NCBI GenBank assembly: GCA_013141055.1
Contig: JABFRS010000001.1
Coordinates: forward strand, 62,001-126,000
DNA from: Cyclobacteriaceae bacterium
GTDB lineage: Bacteria > Bacteroidota > Bacteroidia > Cytophagales > Cyclobacteriaceae
Length of the DNA: 64,000 nt
Direction: 5' to 3'
This document shows positions 8,763 through 17,391 of the stretch, piece after piece. The stretch's first letter is position 1, and every line of letters begins with the position of its first letter. Under the pieces are notes generated by a model, which was not told where the DNA came from, did no database searches, and saw only the letters and a program-made list of their open reading frames with translations. A program made the position numbers and the translations under genes.

Positions 8763-9311
8763 TCACTCCTTTTCTTTTTCGGAAACGAAAGTAACATCAA
8801 ATGTGACCTCCACCTGTTCTGTGATGTTGCGGTAAAGAAGTTGAGGTATTGTAACAGAATAATCCTGAAGGCGAACAATGAATTTTGTTCTCAGAATTAT
8901 TTTCCCGTTGATCACTTCCATGATTCCGGGAATATCCACTGCTTTAGTCACACCATGAATCGTGAGCTTACCAACGGCTCTTACATCCTGCTTACCTGAA
9001 ATTTCAGTTTTATAATTTCTGATCTCTCCTTTAAAGTCTGATTGTGGAAACTTTTCAGTTTCCAGGTACTTCTCGTTAAAGTGCTTTTGCATAAGCGACT
9101 TAGAGAATTTGAATTCTTTAACAGGAATGACAAACTCAATTTCGCCATTGTCAATATTAAAATTACCGTTCGATTTTGTGTTTAGAGCTTTGATGTCCTC
9201 AACGGATGCATCGGAGAAGAATGTTACACTGGATTTTTCTGAAACAAATTTCTGTCCGTGAGAAAGGAAGCAACAAAGAATTAGAAGAACAGAGATGGCG
9301 GAGGACTTCAT
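8763..9311 (-). CDS. YceI family periplasmic lipid-binding protein
   Basis: 182 residues with an N-terminal signal peptide (cleavage near SHG/QKF). The body is a YceI lipocalin-like beta-barrel: the opening KFVSEKSSVTFFSDA, the middle FPQSDFKGEI and the GKLTIHGVTKAVDIPG segment are characteristic. YceI-like proteins bind isoprenoid-type or other amphiphilic molecules in the periplasm. The variant with KSLMQKHFNEKYLETEKFP is common in Bacteroidota. It may be the first gene of a run that continues into the SSS transporter 59 bases downstream, but no promoter motif was identified. Confidence 0.88.
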   Translation of the reverse strand: MKSSAISVLLILCCFLSHGQKFVSEKSSVTFFSDASVEDIKALNTKSNGNFNIDNGEIEFVIPVKEFKFSKSLMQKHFNEKYLETEKFPQSDFKGEIRNYKTEISGKQDVRAVGKLTIHGVTKAVDIPGIMEVINGKIILRTKFIVRLQDYSVTIPQLLYRNITEQVEVTFDVTFVSEKEKE

Positions 9312-9483
9312 GAAATTTAAGGTGCATGAAGTTATTAATTAGAACTGAAACAAAAACCCCTAAAAAGGAAAATCCCCCGAAGTCCTGGACCCCGAGGGAA
9401 ATTCTTGTCTATAGTTGGCTTTAATCTGTCAGAAATATAGAGCGGCCATGGCTGGACAGAAATTCAAATCCGATTGAAAGGAT

Positions 9484-9687
9484 TTATGGCTGTTGACCTG
9501 CTGATTTTGGCGACAAAGTGCCGCCGGAAGAATCTTTGGGATGCGTGGAAACGGTGTCCAAGGAAGCTTTTTTTCTATTCCTGGCTCCTGGAAAGGTCGT
9601 CTTGGTGCTGATATCATAAGCGAGCATGATGAGGCCTCCAAAGAACAGGAGCATGATGGCGATGAATATCTTTTGAGAGCGTTTCAT
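9484..9687 (-). CDS. Small single-pass membrane protein, unknown
   Basis: 67 residues, not recognised. It has a short positive N-terminus (MKRSQK), one hydrophobic helix (about 7-25) and a hydrophilic, serine/threonine/lysine-rich tail without cysteines, which suggests a single-span inner-membrane protein. It lies in the same direction as the translation operon but beyond that operon's strong terminator, so it probably has its own promoter. A second frame across the same bases also stays open on the minus strand, so the coding assignment is moderate; the helix directly after a basic start favours this frame. Confidence 0.5.
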   Translation of the reverse strand: MKRSQKIFIAIMLLFFGGLIMLAYDISTKTTFPGARNRKKASLDTVSTHPKDSSGGTLSPKSAGQQP

Positions 9688-9730
9688 TTAAGATAGGATC
9701 ATTTACAGATAGCAAAATAGGAGACATAAA

Positions 9731-9751
9731 AAAGGGGCTTAAAGCCCCTTT
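9731..9751 (-). terminator. Rho-independent terminator of the thrS-infC-rpmI-rplT operon
   Basis: An 8-bp stem AAAGGGGC/GCCCCTTT with a 5-base loop. Read on the minus strand it is followed by a run of seven T, the classical form. It begins three bases past the rplT stop codon. Confidence 0.88.
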
Positions 9752-9753
9752 CA

Positions 9754-10098
9754 TTATTTTACTTTTTTCACCACATCGGCGAAAGCTTCAGGGTGATTCA
9801 TTGCCAGGTCGGCAAGAACCTTGCGATTCAAATCGATACCAGCTTTCTTGAGTTTGCCCATGAATTCAGAATAAGACATTCCATGTAATCTTACTCCTGC
9901 ATTGATACGCTGGATCCAAAGACCGCGGAAGTCGCGCTTCTTTGCTTTACGATCACGGTATGCATATACCAGACCTTTTTCGACCGCATTCTTAGCGACG
10001 GTCCAAACATTTTTCTTTCTTCCAAAGAAACCTTTGGCAAGTTTCAGCACCCTCTTGCGCTTGGCGCGGGATGCGACATGATTGACTGAACGAGGCAT
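9754..10098 (-). CDS. rplT: 50S ribosomal protein L20
   Basis: 114 residues, the normal family length. L20 binds 23S rRNA early in assembly of the large subunit. The N-terminal [24 protein letters not shown] and the [12 protein letters not shown] stretch are diagnostic. It is the last gene of the thrS-infC-rpmI-rplT operon and is followed at once by a strong terminator. In other bacteria L20 represses its own operon by binding the mRNA upstream of rpmI. No obvious copy of that site was recognised here, although the gap before rplT holds a small hairpin (10181-10193). Confidence 0.98.
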   Translation of the reverse strand: MPRSVNHVASRAKRKRVLKLAKGFFGRKKNVWTVAKNAVEKGLVYAYRDRKAKKRDFRGLWIQRINAGVRLHGMSYSEFMGKLKKAGIDLNRKVLADLAMNHPEAFADVVKKVK

Positions 10099-10180
10099 TG
10101 TTGTTAATTTTTTGGTTGTTGGCGCTCTGACTTCCGTCAGAATCTTGTTAGGCCATAAACCGGGTTAAACATTTAAACCT

Positions 10181-10193
10181 CCCGATATTCGGG
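10181..10193. repeat. Small hairpin in the rpmI-rplT gap
   Basis: CCCGATATTCGGG is a perfect 5-bp inverted repeat around TAT. It lies in the 104-base gap between rpmI and rplT, directly after rpmI on the transcribed strand. It could be a weak mRNA structure or an RNA-processing site. There is no T-run beside it, so it is not a terminator. Confidence 0.4.
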
Positions 10194-10202
10194 ACGAGTG
10201 TG

Positions 10203-10403
10203 TTACAAAGAATAAGGAAGCATTGCTTTCACATTACGGATGTCACTTTTCTTAACGACCGTGCTGTGGCTCAATCTTCTCTTTTGCTTTGTTCCTTTTT
10301 TTGTCAGGATGTGCCTTTTAAAAGCATGCTTGCGCTTGATTTTACCGCTTCCTGTTACTTTGAAGCGCTTCTTGGCTCCTGATTTGGTTTTTAACTTTGG
10401 CAT
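10203..10403 (-). CDS. rpmI: 50S ribosomal protein L35
   Basis: 66 residues of the usual basic type, opening [21 protein letters not shown], which is diagnostic for L35. It is a small component of the large subunit. It lies between infC (22-base gap) and rplT (104-base gap) in the standard order. Confidence 0.97.
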   Translation of the reverse strand: MPKLKTKSGAKKRFKVTGSGKIKRKHAFKRHILTKKGTKQKRRLSHSTVVKKSDIRNVKAMLPYSL

Positions 10404-10425
10404 TTGTCTATCTATTCAAAACTAT

Positions 10426-11013
10426 TTACTTCTTACTACTTCCACCTGGCTTAGGCGCGATCATCATATACATGCGCTTGCCCTCCAGTTTTGGCATCTG
10501 CTCTACCTTCCCCACTTCTTCCAATGACTGAGCAAACTTCAATAACAAAATTTCACCACGTTCCTTATACACAATCGAACGTCCGGCGAAATGAACGTAT
10601 GATTTTACTTTAGCTCCTTCTTTCAAAAAGTTGACAGCATGCTTCACTTTAAAATTGAAATCATGCTCGTCAGTATTAGGGCCAAATCTAATTTCCTTGA
10701 CGACAGTCTTCTGTGCGTTAGACTTGATCTCCTTCTGCTTCTTCTTCTGTTCGTACTTAAACTTAGAATAGTCAATCACTTTACATACGGGAGGGTCTGC
10801 ATTGGGAGAAATCTCCACCAAATCTAAACCCTGATCCTGTGCTAATTTGATTGCAACCTGAATAGGATACACATCAACCTTGATGTTTTCTCCTACAACT
10901 CTTACTTGCGGTGAGGTAATTCGCTCATTTACGCGATAAGGTTCTTCTACAACTCTCGGACGGAATCCCCTTGTATAGGGACGCGGACGGTTACTTCCAG
11001 GTATAAATGCCAC
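10426..11013 (-). CDS. infC: Translation initiation factor IF-3
   Basis: 195 residues. IF-3 prevents 30S-50S joining and checks the start codon. The N-domain (EPYRVNERITSPQVRVVGEN, about 25-44) and the linker and C-domain (KVIDYSKFKYEQKKKQKE, then EIRFGPNTDEHDF) are clear. The visible start is GTG at 11013. An in-frame ATA lies four codons further upstream, and infC in other bacteria uses a rare start codon for self-regulation, so the exact start is uncertain. It sits 110 bases downstream of thrS and upstream of rpmI. Confidence 0.96.
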   Translation of the reverse strand: MAFIPGSNRPRPYTRGFRPRVVEEPYRVNERITSPQVRVVGENIKVDVYPIQVAIKLAQDQGLDLVEISPNADPPVCKVIDYSKFKYEQKKKQKEIKSNAQKTVVKEIRFGPNTDEHDFNFKVKHAVNFLKEGAKVKSYVHFAGRSIVYKERGEILLLKFAQSLEEVGKVEQMPKLEGKRMYMMIAPKPGGSSKK

Positions 11014-11123
11014 TCTTTGGTTTATTGTTTAACTTCTTAATTAAGCCCGTTTTTCCAAACAGGCCGCAAATATCGCCAAAATTTCAATTTTTCCATGTAT
11101 CCAATTGCGAAATAATTTAGTCT

Positions 11124-13067
11124 TTAAGCTTGAACAGGCATCGAAAATTCGGTCGAAAACTGCTTTATAAATTCGCCCAGAGAAACTGATCCCTTATCGC
11201 CCTCTCCATGTCTTCTTATTGAAACCATGCCCTCAGATGCCTCTTTTTCACCTACAATAAGCATGTATGGCACTTTCTTAACTTCTGCGTCCCTAATTTT
11301 ACGACCAATTTTCTCATCCCGGTCATCCAGATACCCACGGATATCCTGATTCTTTAATTCCATGATAACCTTGCTGGCATATTCATTGAATCGCTCAGAA
11401 ATAGGCAATACAGCGACCTGTTCCGGCGACAGCCAGATTGGGAAATTACCAGCACAATGCTCAATCAGGACTGCTATGAAGCGCTCTATCGAACCAAAAG
11501 GCGCCCGGTGAATCATTACTGGTGTATGCTTCTGGTTGTCGGATCCAACATACTCAAGCTCAAAACGCTTAGGAAGCTGATAGTCAACCTGGATAGTGCC
11601 AAGCTGCCAGCTTCTGCCCAGCGCATCCTTAACCATAAAATCAAGCTTAGGACCATAGAAAGCAGCCTCTCCTTTGACAGCCACAGTTTTCAAACCTCTT
11701 TCGTCAGCGGCTTCCTGGATCTCACGTTCTGCCTTATCCCAAAAAGCATCCTCTCCAATATACTTGCCCTTGTTCTCAGGATCACGGAGCGAAACCTGAG
11801 CGGTATAATTTTCAAATCCCAAAGAAGTAAATACATGGAAGACCAGGTCAATCACTTTCACAAACTCTTCTTTCACCTGATCCGGGCGACAGAAAATATG
11901 AGCGTCATCCTGAGTAAATCCTCTCACTCTTGTTAACCCATGTAGCTCGCCGCTTTGTTCATAACGGTACACTGTTCCAAACTCAGCAAAGCGTATCGGA
12001 AGATCTTTATATGACCTTGGCTTCACTTTATAAATTTCACAATGGTGAGGACAGTTCATTGGCTTCAGTAGAAACTCCTCTCCCTCTTCAGGGGTATGGA
12101 TCGGCTGAAAGGAATCTTTACCGTATTTCTCATAGTGACCAGAAGTCACATACAATTGCTTACTTCCAATATGTGGGGTTACTACAGGGTCATAACCTGC
12201 CTTGATCTGCGCTTTACGCATAAATTGTTCAAGACGTTCACGTAAGACAGTTCCTTTCGGCAACCATAATGGTAAACCCAATCCAACTTTTTCTGAGAAA
12301 GCAAACAGCTCAAGTTCTTTACCCAACTTACGATGGTCACGCTTCTTTGCCTCCTCCAGCATGTGAAGATATTCTTCAAGCTCTTTTGCTTTAGGAAAAG
12401 TGATTCCATAGATGCGCTTCAGCATCTTGTTCTTTTCATCGCCGCGCCAGTAAGCACCTGCCACACTGAGAAGCTTGATAGCTTTAATGAAACCTGTATT
12501 TGGAATATGAGGTCCACGGCATAGATCCGTGAAGTCACCTTGCTTATAGAAGGTGATCGATCCATCCTGAAGATTTTCAATCAATTCAATCTTATACGGA
12601 TCACCTTTCTTTTTAAAATAATCCAGTGCATCAGCTTTCGAAACATCACTGCGCACAAACACATTGCTCTTGCGCGCCAGTTCCAGCATTTTTGCTTCAA
12701 CTTTTTTAAGATCATCATCGCCAAAAGGAATGTCGCCAAGATCCACGTCGTAGTAGAAACCATTCTCGATTGGCGGACCAATACCAAACTTTACTCCGGG
12801 ATACAATGCCTCTAAAGCTTCAGCAAACAAGTGAGCAGACGAATGCCAGAAAGCATACTTGCCACCCTTATCCGTCCACGTGAATATCTTGATAGATGAA
12901 TCCTTATCAATTGATCGGCTGAGGTCCCATATCTCACCATTGACCTCAATAGCCAAAGCATTTCTGGCGAGACCTTCACTGATGCTTTGGGCAATCGCTA
13001 AGCCAGTAACCCCTGAAGGATAATTTCTGGAAGAGCCGTCTGGCAGGGTAATCTTTACTTCACTCAT
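11124..13067 (-). CDS. thrS: Threonyl-tRNA synthetase
   Basis: 647 residues, full length. It charges tRNA-Thr and hydrolyses mischarged Ser-tRNA. In order: a TGS domain (1-62); an editing domain with HSSAH (H75, H79) and CRGPH (C183, H187); the class II catalytic core with the zinc cysteine C339 in MNCPHH and the ligand H390 in DDAHIF; the motif 3 region [11 protein letters not shown]; and the anticodon-binding domain from about 545. It heads the conserved thrS-infC-rpmI-rplT operon. A perfect inverted repeat (13085-13100) sits 17 bases upstream of the start. Confidence 0.98.
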   Translation of the reverse strand: MSEVKITLPDGSSRNYPSGVTGLAIAQSISEGLARNALAIEVNGEIWDLSRSIDKDSSIKIFTWTDKGGKYAFWHSSAHLFAEALEALYPGVKFGIGPPIENGFYYDVDLGDIPFGDDDLKKVEAKMLELARKSNVFVRSDVSKADALDYFKKKGDPYKIELIENLQDGSITFYKQGDFTDLCRGPHIPNTGFIKAIKLLSVAGAYWRGDEKNKMLKRIYGITFPKAKELEEYLHMLEEAKKRDHRKLGKELELFAFSEKVGLGLPLWLPKGTVLRERLEQFMRKAQIKAGYDPVVTPHIGSKQLYVTSGHYEKYGKDSFQPIHTPEEGEEFLLKPMNCPHHCEIYKVKPRSYKDLPIRFAEFGTVYRYEQSGELHGLTRVRGFTQDDAHIFCRPDQVKEEFVKVIDLVFHVFTSLGFENYTAQVSLRDPENKGKYIGEDAFWDKAEREIQEAADERGLKTVAVKGEAAFYGPKLDFMVKDALGRSWQLGTIQVDYQLPKRFELEYVGSDNQKHTPVMIHRAPFGSIERFIAVLIEHCAGNFPIWLSPEQVAVLPISERFNEYASKVIMELKNQDIRGYLDDRDEKIGRKIRDAEVKKVPYMLIVGEKEASEGMVSIRRHGEGDKGSVSLGEFIKQFSTEFSMPVQA

Positions 13068-13084
13068 TCACGCGTAAATTTGAG

Positions 13085-13100
13085 GTTGCAAATATGCAAC
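13085..13100. promoter_or_regulatory. Inverted repeat at the thrS promoter
   Basis: GTTGCA-AATA-TGCAAC is a perfect 6-bp palindrome with a 4-base spacer, ending 17 bases before the thrS start. On the minus strand it contains CATATTTG, one mismatch from the TAnnTTTG -7 motif, so it overlaps the likely promoter. It could be an operator or a short leader hairpin. Confidence 0.4.
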
Positions 13101-13136
13101 TTTTCGCGGTTTTGAGGGAATGGAATTGCTTAAGAA

Positions 13137-15650
13137 CTAGAGCTTGAATTGGGCAGTGAAGAGGACACCGAATTTGCGGGCATCAGGATTCTGTATTGGA
13201 TCCAGGTACGATAGCCGGTGTATGAAGTCAACTCTGAAAAACTTGAATATGTTCTCCACACCATACCCAACTTCAACGTAAGCTTTTCCGGTCTGTAAGG
13301 ATCTGGTTTCGAGGGCTCTATCTCCTCTTGGAGTAAATACTGCAATTCTGAATTGGTTAGGACGCGATAGTCCGCCATAAATTATGTTTCCTGTCCCTAC
13401 CAATCTCCATTTCAGTTTATTGAGAAGGGGAATGCGGTTTACCAAAAGTCCTTCAAAGAATTGACGGTAACGAATAGTAACAGATTCGTCACTGACAAAC
13501 TCCCCAAAGTTCATCAGGTTGTAAGTGAAGGGTGAATAAATCGGAGACTGATTACCAAGATGAACATTCAGCAATGGATAAGGAAGTTTACCCCATATGT
13601 ATTCATAGGAAGCCGACATCAAACCAACTCCAAGAAAACCCATGCGGATCCTCTTATCAATGGAGAACCTGAATTTGTCATAGTTATAATCGCTGCCCAT
13701 AATACCCTTTTGACCATGGGTATAGCGTGCCGTCAGTGCCGGCCATTTCTTCAGGCCGAGGCTAAGTCTTTCATTTCCATTCTGCAGGAAAGTTTCATCT
13801 CTTGCCCACCTTATTTCAGCACTGACTTCAGCAGTTGTCAGTTCACGGTAGACGGGAGGATCTCCAGATTCAACACGATAGAATCCAAAAGGATAAGTAG
13901 GATCAAAATTGTAGACACGGAAGCTTGCTCTGCCAGAAAGCCCTCTTAAAAATTCGCGATAGAAAGAAATATAACCTTCATCGAAATAGTAAGCACGTTT
14001 AAATTGTCCCCAGCGTGCCGCAGCGAGGAATAAAGGATTTCCCGCAAGGGCATCTTCATCAACTCCCAGTCGTATAATATCACGTCTTGCCCTGAACGTA
14101 AGAGTTGTCCAGTGATTTCTTGACAGAATAAACTGTGCAGAACCACCACCCTTTACCCGTGTATCCTGAAATCCATAAGCTGCATAACCGCTATAGGTAA
14201 TTTTTTTACTGAAACTTGCATTGGTTTTGAAGCCTCCCTGTACCCGAATACCTTCCACTGTATTGTAAGCTATCGTCCGGACGTATGGACCGATTTCAAT
14301 CTGTCCGAGATCATAGTACCCATCTACAACTGCCTTAAAAACTTCGGTGTAGGTTTTTACGATAGGAATATTCTTGATCGTATCAATCATCTGATAAACA
14401 CTTTTCTCTGCCGCACTTAATGGTTCGTGCCTCAGCGAATCCCAATATTGATCGGTTTCCTTTATTTGAGCATCTTCTGCTATACTGATAGGCTTGTCAT
14501 AGAAGAGTGCCTTGTGAGGTTGATTGACTACGAAGTTCTTATTGCTGGTATAGAATTTTGCAAGTAGTCCCGCAGAGTTCTTTCCCAATTCCCCAATGTC
14601 AACAAGCACACGATTCTTCATAGGAAGCCAGTGACCGGTTTGCGTTATCCCTAGCTCCTGCTGTATGCGTATCTTATCAATGAAGTTCACATTGGATTCT
14701 TTTCCGATGGATGCATCGATCTGTTTTAATGCAAAATCCTTTTTTGTGATCCACATCGAGCCTGTGAATGCCAGCTCCAGTGGATTCTTAGGATAGAAAT
14801 CCAGACGATAGCAGAAGTCATCCCCCACCATCAAGCTGTCAATCAGGTCATAATCATAGTAAAGTCTCCATCCATCGGCGATTGGAGAAACAAAGTTTTT
14901 ATTGATGATCGTAATCCAGTTGAGATAGAAGTTATACTCCTGAAAAGTAGAACCTACCAACTGAGTGACCATCGAACCATCATCAAGGCCCACGCCATTG
15001 ATCTTTGTTTTCAGAATGGTCTCAGAACGGATGGCAGGATTGCTGCGGTAATAGAATTTAGAAACGCTTTCAGTAATGAATAAAGGAAGGATCGGCTTAC
15101 CGTCTTCTCCCACTACCCGGTCTACACTGTCGAGAACCTGGGCAATCCGCTTCATCACCTTCTTGTTCCGGAGCTTGTCAGATATTTTATCAATGTCTAC
15201 TTCTGTTTTCGTGTAGACATCATATTCGTAGGCGTCAAGGTTTCTCTTGTCGTTCTTGTTCTTGTTATCTACTACCCCGCGTAGGATGGGCCATGCGGGA
15301 TTTTCACCGGCTTTTACTACTACTTCCTGAAGGTGAGTAACCTCTTCCTCGAGCTGAATGTTGACGACCTGAGTCTTGCTTCTCTTTATTGCACGGACTT
15401 TAGTTTTGTATCCGATGTAGCTGATCGTAATGGAATCTGATGGCTTTATGCTACGGATTGAATAATTTCCGTCAAAATCGGTGGTGGCTCCGGAACCAGT
15501 TCCCTTAAAGACAACGTTAACAAAAGGGATTGGATCACCTGAACCAGCATCTGTAACTTTGCCGGACACAACTGTCTCCTGAGCAAAACAGAATAAGGGA
15601 AATAGTAAGAACCCTATAAGAAACCTGAAGAAATTAGTAAATAGCGCCAA
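13137..15650 (-). CDS. DUF5686 outer-membrane protein with CarboxypepD_reg-like domain (copy A)
   Basis: 837 residues. A signal peptide (1-23) is followed by a CarboxypepD_reg-like beta-sandwich (about 26-112: VVSGKVTDAGSGDPIPFVNV, then TTDFDGNYSI), as seen at the N-terminus of SusC/TonB-dependent proteins. The rest is a DUF5686 region ending in beta strands that alternate aromatic residues (FGVLFTAQFKL), as expected for a barrel inserted by the BAM machinery. The molecular function is not known. It is a full-length paralogue of the gene at 17392-19896, and its start lies back to back with a BamA-like barrel gene on the other strand, suggesting a shared envelope role. Confidence 0.85.
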   Translation of the reverse strand: MALFTNFFRFLIGFLLFPLFCFAQETVVSGKVTDAGSGDPIPFVNVVFKGTGSGATTDFDGNYSIRSIKPSDSITISYIGYKTKVRAIKRSKTQVVNIQLEEEVTHLQEVVVKAGENPAWPILRGVVDNKNKNDKRNLDAYEYDVYTKTEVDIDKISDKLRNKKVMKRIAQVLDSVDRVVGEDGKPILPLFITESVSKFYYRSNPAIRSETILKTKINGVGLDDGSMVTQLVGSTFQEYNFYLNWITIINKNFVSPIADGWRLYYDYDLIDSLMVGDDFCYRLDFYPKNPLELAFTGSMWITKKDFALKQIDASIGKESNVNFIDKIRIQQELGITQTGHWLPMKNRVLVDIGELGKNSAGLLAKFYTSNKNFVVNQPHKALFYDKPISIAEDAQIKETDQYWDSLRHEPLSAAEKSVYQMIDTIKNIPIVKTYTEVFKAVVDGYYDLGQIEIGPYVRTIAYNTVEGIRVQGGFKTNASFSKKITYSGYAAYGFQDTRVKGGGSAQFILSRNHWTTLTFRARRDIIRLGVDEDALAGNPLFLAAARWGQFKRAYYFDEGYISFYREFLRGLSGRASFRVYNFDPTYPFGFYRVESGDPPVYRELTTAEVSAEIRWARDETFLQNGNERLSLGLKKWPALTARYTHGQKGIMGSDYNYDKFRFSIDKRIRMGFLGVGLMSASYEYIWGKLPYPLLNVHLGNQSPIYSPFTYNLMNFGEFVSDESVTIRYRQFFEGLLVNRIPLLNKLKWRLVGTGNIIYGGLSRPNQFRIAVFTPRGDRALETRSLQTGKAYVEVGYGVENIFKFFRVDFIHRLSYLDPIQNPDARKFGVLFTAQFKL

Positions 15651-15716
15651 CTAAAATACTTTAAGACTACCAAACATTAGAAAGAGCGAAAATAACAATT
15701 AAATGGAATTACGAAC

Positions 15717-16895
15717 GTGTCAACGGTAAAAAATCAATTTAAAAGGATGCTAACGAAGCCTTTGGTTATTTGTTTACCAATTTTTACAATTCTCTTCTCT
15801 CAAAGCCTCACCGCGCAGAATAAAAACAGAGAAATTGGAACATTTCCTACATCGATAGATACGACCAAAACGGATGAAGTGGTTTACAAGAACAAGCTTC
15901 TTGTTTTTCCACTCGTGGCTTTGTCAACAGAAACAAATTGGGTGTTTGGGGTTGCAAATGCATATATATTCAAGACTTCCAAGAAGGATCCAACGCTTCG
16001 TACATCAACGATGCCTTCGGGTTTTTTATATACACTCAACAAGCAGATCCTCATTGCAATCGGTGCCAATATCTTTCTGCCCAAAGAGAAGTACATCATA
16101 CGCTTCGAAAATTCATTCAGTAAGTTTCCTGACAAATTCTGGGGCATTGGAAACAACACTCCAGAGAGCGCTAAAGAAAGCTACACCTTTACACAGTTCT
16201 ACATCAATCCGCAGCTCAATCGCAAAGTCACAAGAAATTTCTTTCTGGGAGTCGGAATGGATTACCAGGATGTTTTTGATATTCAATATGATTCGCTGGG
16301 AAATTTTGCAAGGCAGGAAGTAGTAGGTATATACAAGCGGGAGAATTATCATGTACTGGGTTATGCATTTTTACTAACACATGACTCACGTAATCATACC
16401 TACACTCCAAACAAGGGTTCTCTTCTCAGAATCAAACTCTCTAATTTTAACCAACATGTAGGAAGCGATTATAATTTCCAGGGGATTGACATTGACTTTA
16501 GAAAATTTATTGACTTGAAGAGAAAGAGAGTTCTTGCAGTTCAGGGATTTGGGGTCTTTACTTTTGGAGATGTCCCATACAGGAATCTTGCAGTCCTGGG
16601 TGGTAATTCTATTATGCGGGGATACTATGGTGGAAGGTATCGCGATAAGAAATTCGTAGGTACTCAGGTTGAATATAGATTCCCTGTATATAAAAGATTC
16701 TCTGCCGTTACCTTTGGAAGCATGGGACAAGTGGCCAGCGAGATACCTGAGATTAACTTCTCTCAATTTAAATACGCTGTGGGCGCAGGCATAAGATTCT
16801 CAGTGTTGCCAAGGGAAAACCTTAACCTGAGGTTTGACCTTGCTCATGGAGACAACTCACTCAATTACTATATCGTGTTGGCTGAGTCCTTCTGA
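15717..16895 (+). CDS. BamA/TamA-like (Omp85 superfamily) outer-membrane barrel
   Basis: 392 residues from a GTG start; an ATG at 15747 (MLTKPLVIC) is an alternative that keeps the signal peptide. After the signal (cleavage near TAQ) there are no POTRA domains. The protein is essentially a C-terminal surface-antigen barrel of the Omp85 type, with repeated amphipathic strands, a NSIMRGYYGGRYRDKK stretch resembling the conserved (V/I)RGY loop motif of BamA, and a final strand LNYYIVLAESF ending in phenylalanine. Barrel-only forms occur widely in Bacteroidota. The exact function, whether assembly factor or lipid/protein export, is unknown. Confidence 0.8.
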   Translation: MSTVKNQFKRMLTKPLVICLPIFTILFSQSLTAQNKNREIGTFPTSIDTTKTDEVVYKNKLLVFPLVALSTETNWVFGVANAYIFKTSKKDPTLRTSTMPSGFLYTLNKQILIAIGANIFLPKEKYIIRFENSFSKFPDKFWGIGNNTPESAKESYTFTQFYINPQLNRKVTRNFFLGVGMDYQDVFDIQYDSLGNFARQEVVGIYKRENYHVLGYAFLLTHDSRNHTYTPNKGSLLRIKLSNFNQHVGSDYNFQGIDIDFRKFIDLKRKRVLAVQGFGVFTFGDVPYRNLAVLGGNSIMRGYYGGRYRDKKFVGTQVEYRFPVYKRFSAVTFGSMGQVASEIPEINFSQFKYAVGAGIRFSVLPRENLNLRFDLAHGDNSLNYYIVLAESF

Positions 16896-16924
16896 GATGA
16901 GTTGATGAGCTTACTAAGTCAGGA

Positions 16925-17341
16925 TCAATCCTCAATTTTTGCTTTGTCCTGAAACACTTGTTTTGGAGAAGTTCCACTCTGCTCTCCTACCCATTTGATT
17001 GCTTCATCAAGTTCGTCATGAGGAAAGCCCCGGAATTCGCCCGGAACAATCTTGCTAAACACTTCAGTGAATGTCTTGATCTTTTCAGAATCAGTAACAA
17101 TTGCAGCACGATTCCAATTAGTGAGGTTATTCAATCCCAGCATCGCATCCTTAAGCCAGGCTCCTAAAGTAAAATTTGAAAGTTTGGTATCCAGTTCCAA
17201 AAGATAGTTGAGCTTTCCGGTTCGTTGAACTAATTCCGCAACTGCAGGAAGGACAATTTTATCAAAATCCTCTTTTGTGATCTCCCCTGAGGCTTTGAAG
17301 CCAACCATGGTATTGGGTGTGTCTTTGAGTTCTTCTATCAT
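16925..17341 (-). CDS. SpoIIAA-like (STAS/SEC14-fold) protein
   Basis: 138 residues. The family pattern GFKASGEITKEDFDKIVLP near the start and the NWNRAAIVTDSEKIKTF stretch in the middle fit the SpoIIAA-like group (a STAS/SEC14-type fold). The biochemical role of these proteins is not established; they may bind a small ligand or partner protein in the cytoplasm. It lies downstream of the DUF5686 copy B on the same strand with a 50-base gap and converges with the BamA-like gene. Confidence 0.8.
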   Translation of the reverse strand: MIEELKDTPNTMVGFKASGEITKEDFDKIVLPAVAELVQRTGKLNYLLELDTKLSNFTLGAWLKDAMLGLNNLTNWNRAAIVTDSEKIKTFTEVFSKIVPGEFRGFPHDELDEAIKWVGEQSGTSPKQVFQDKAKIED

Positions 17342-17391
17342 AAGGTTTTATGATGAAGATTAATAAAAGCGTGCCATTGTAAACCCAACGA

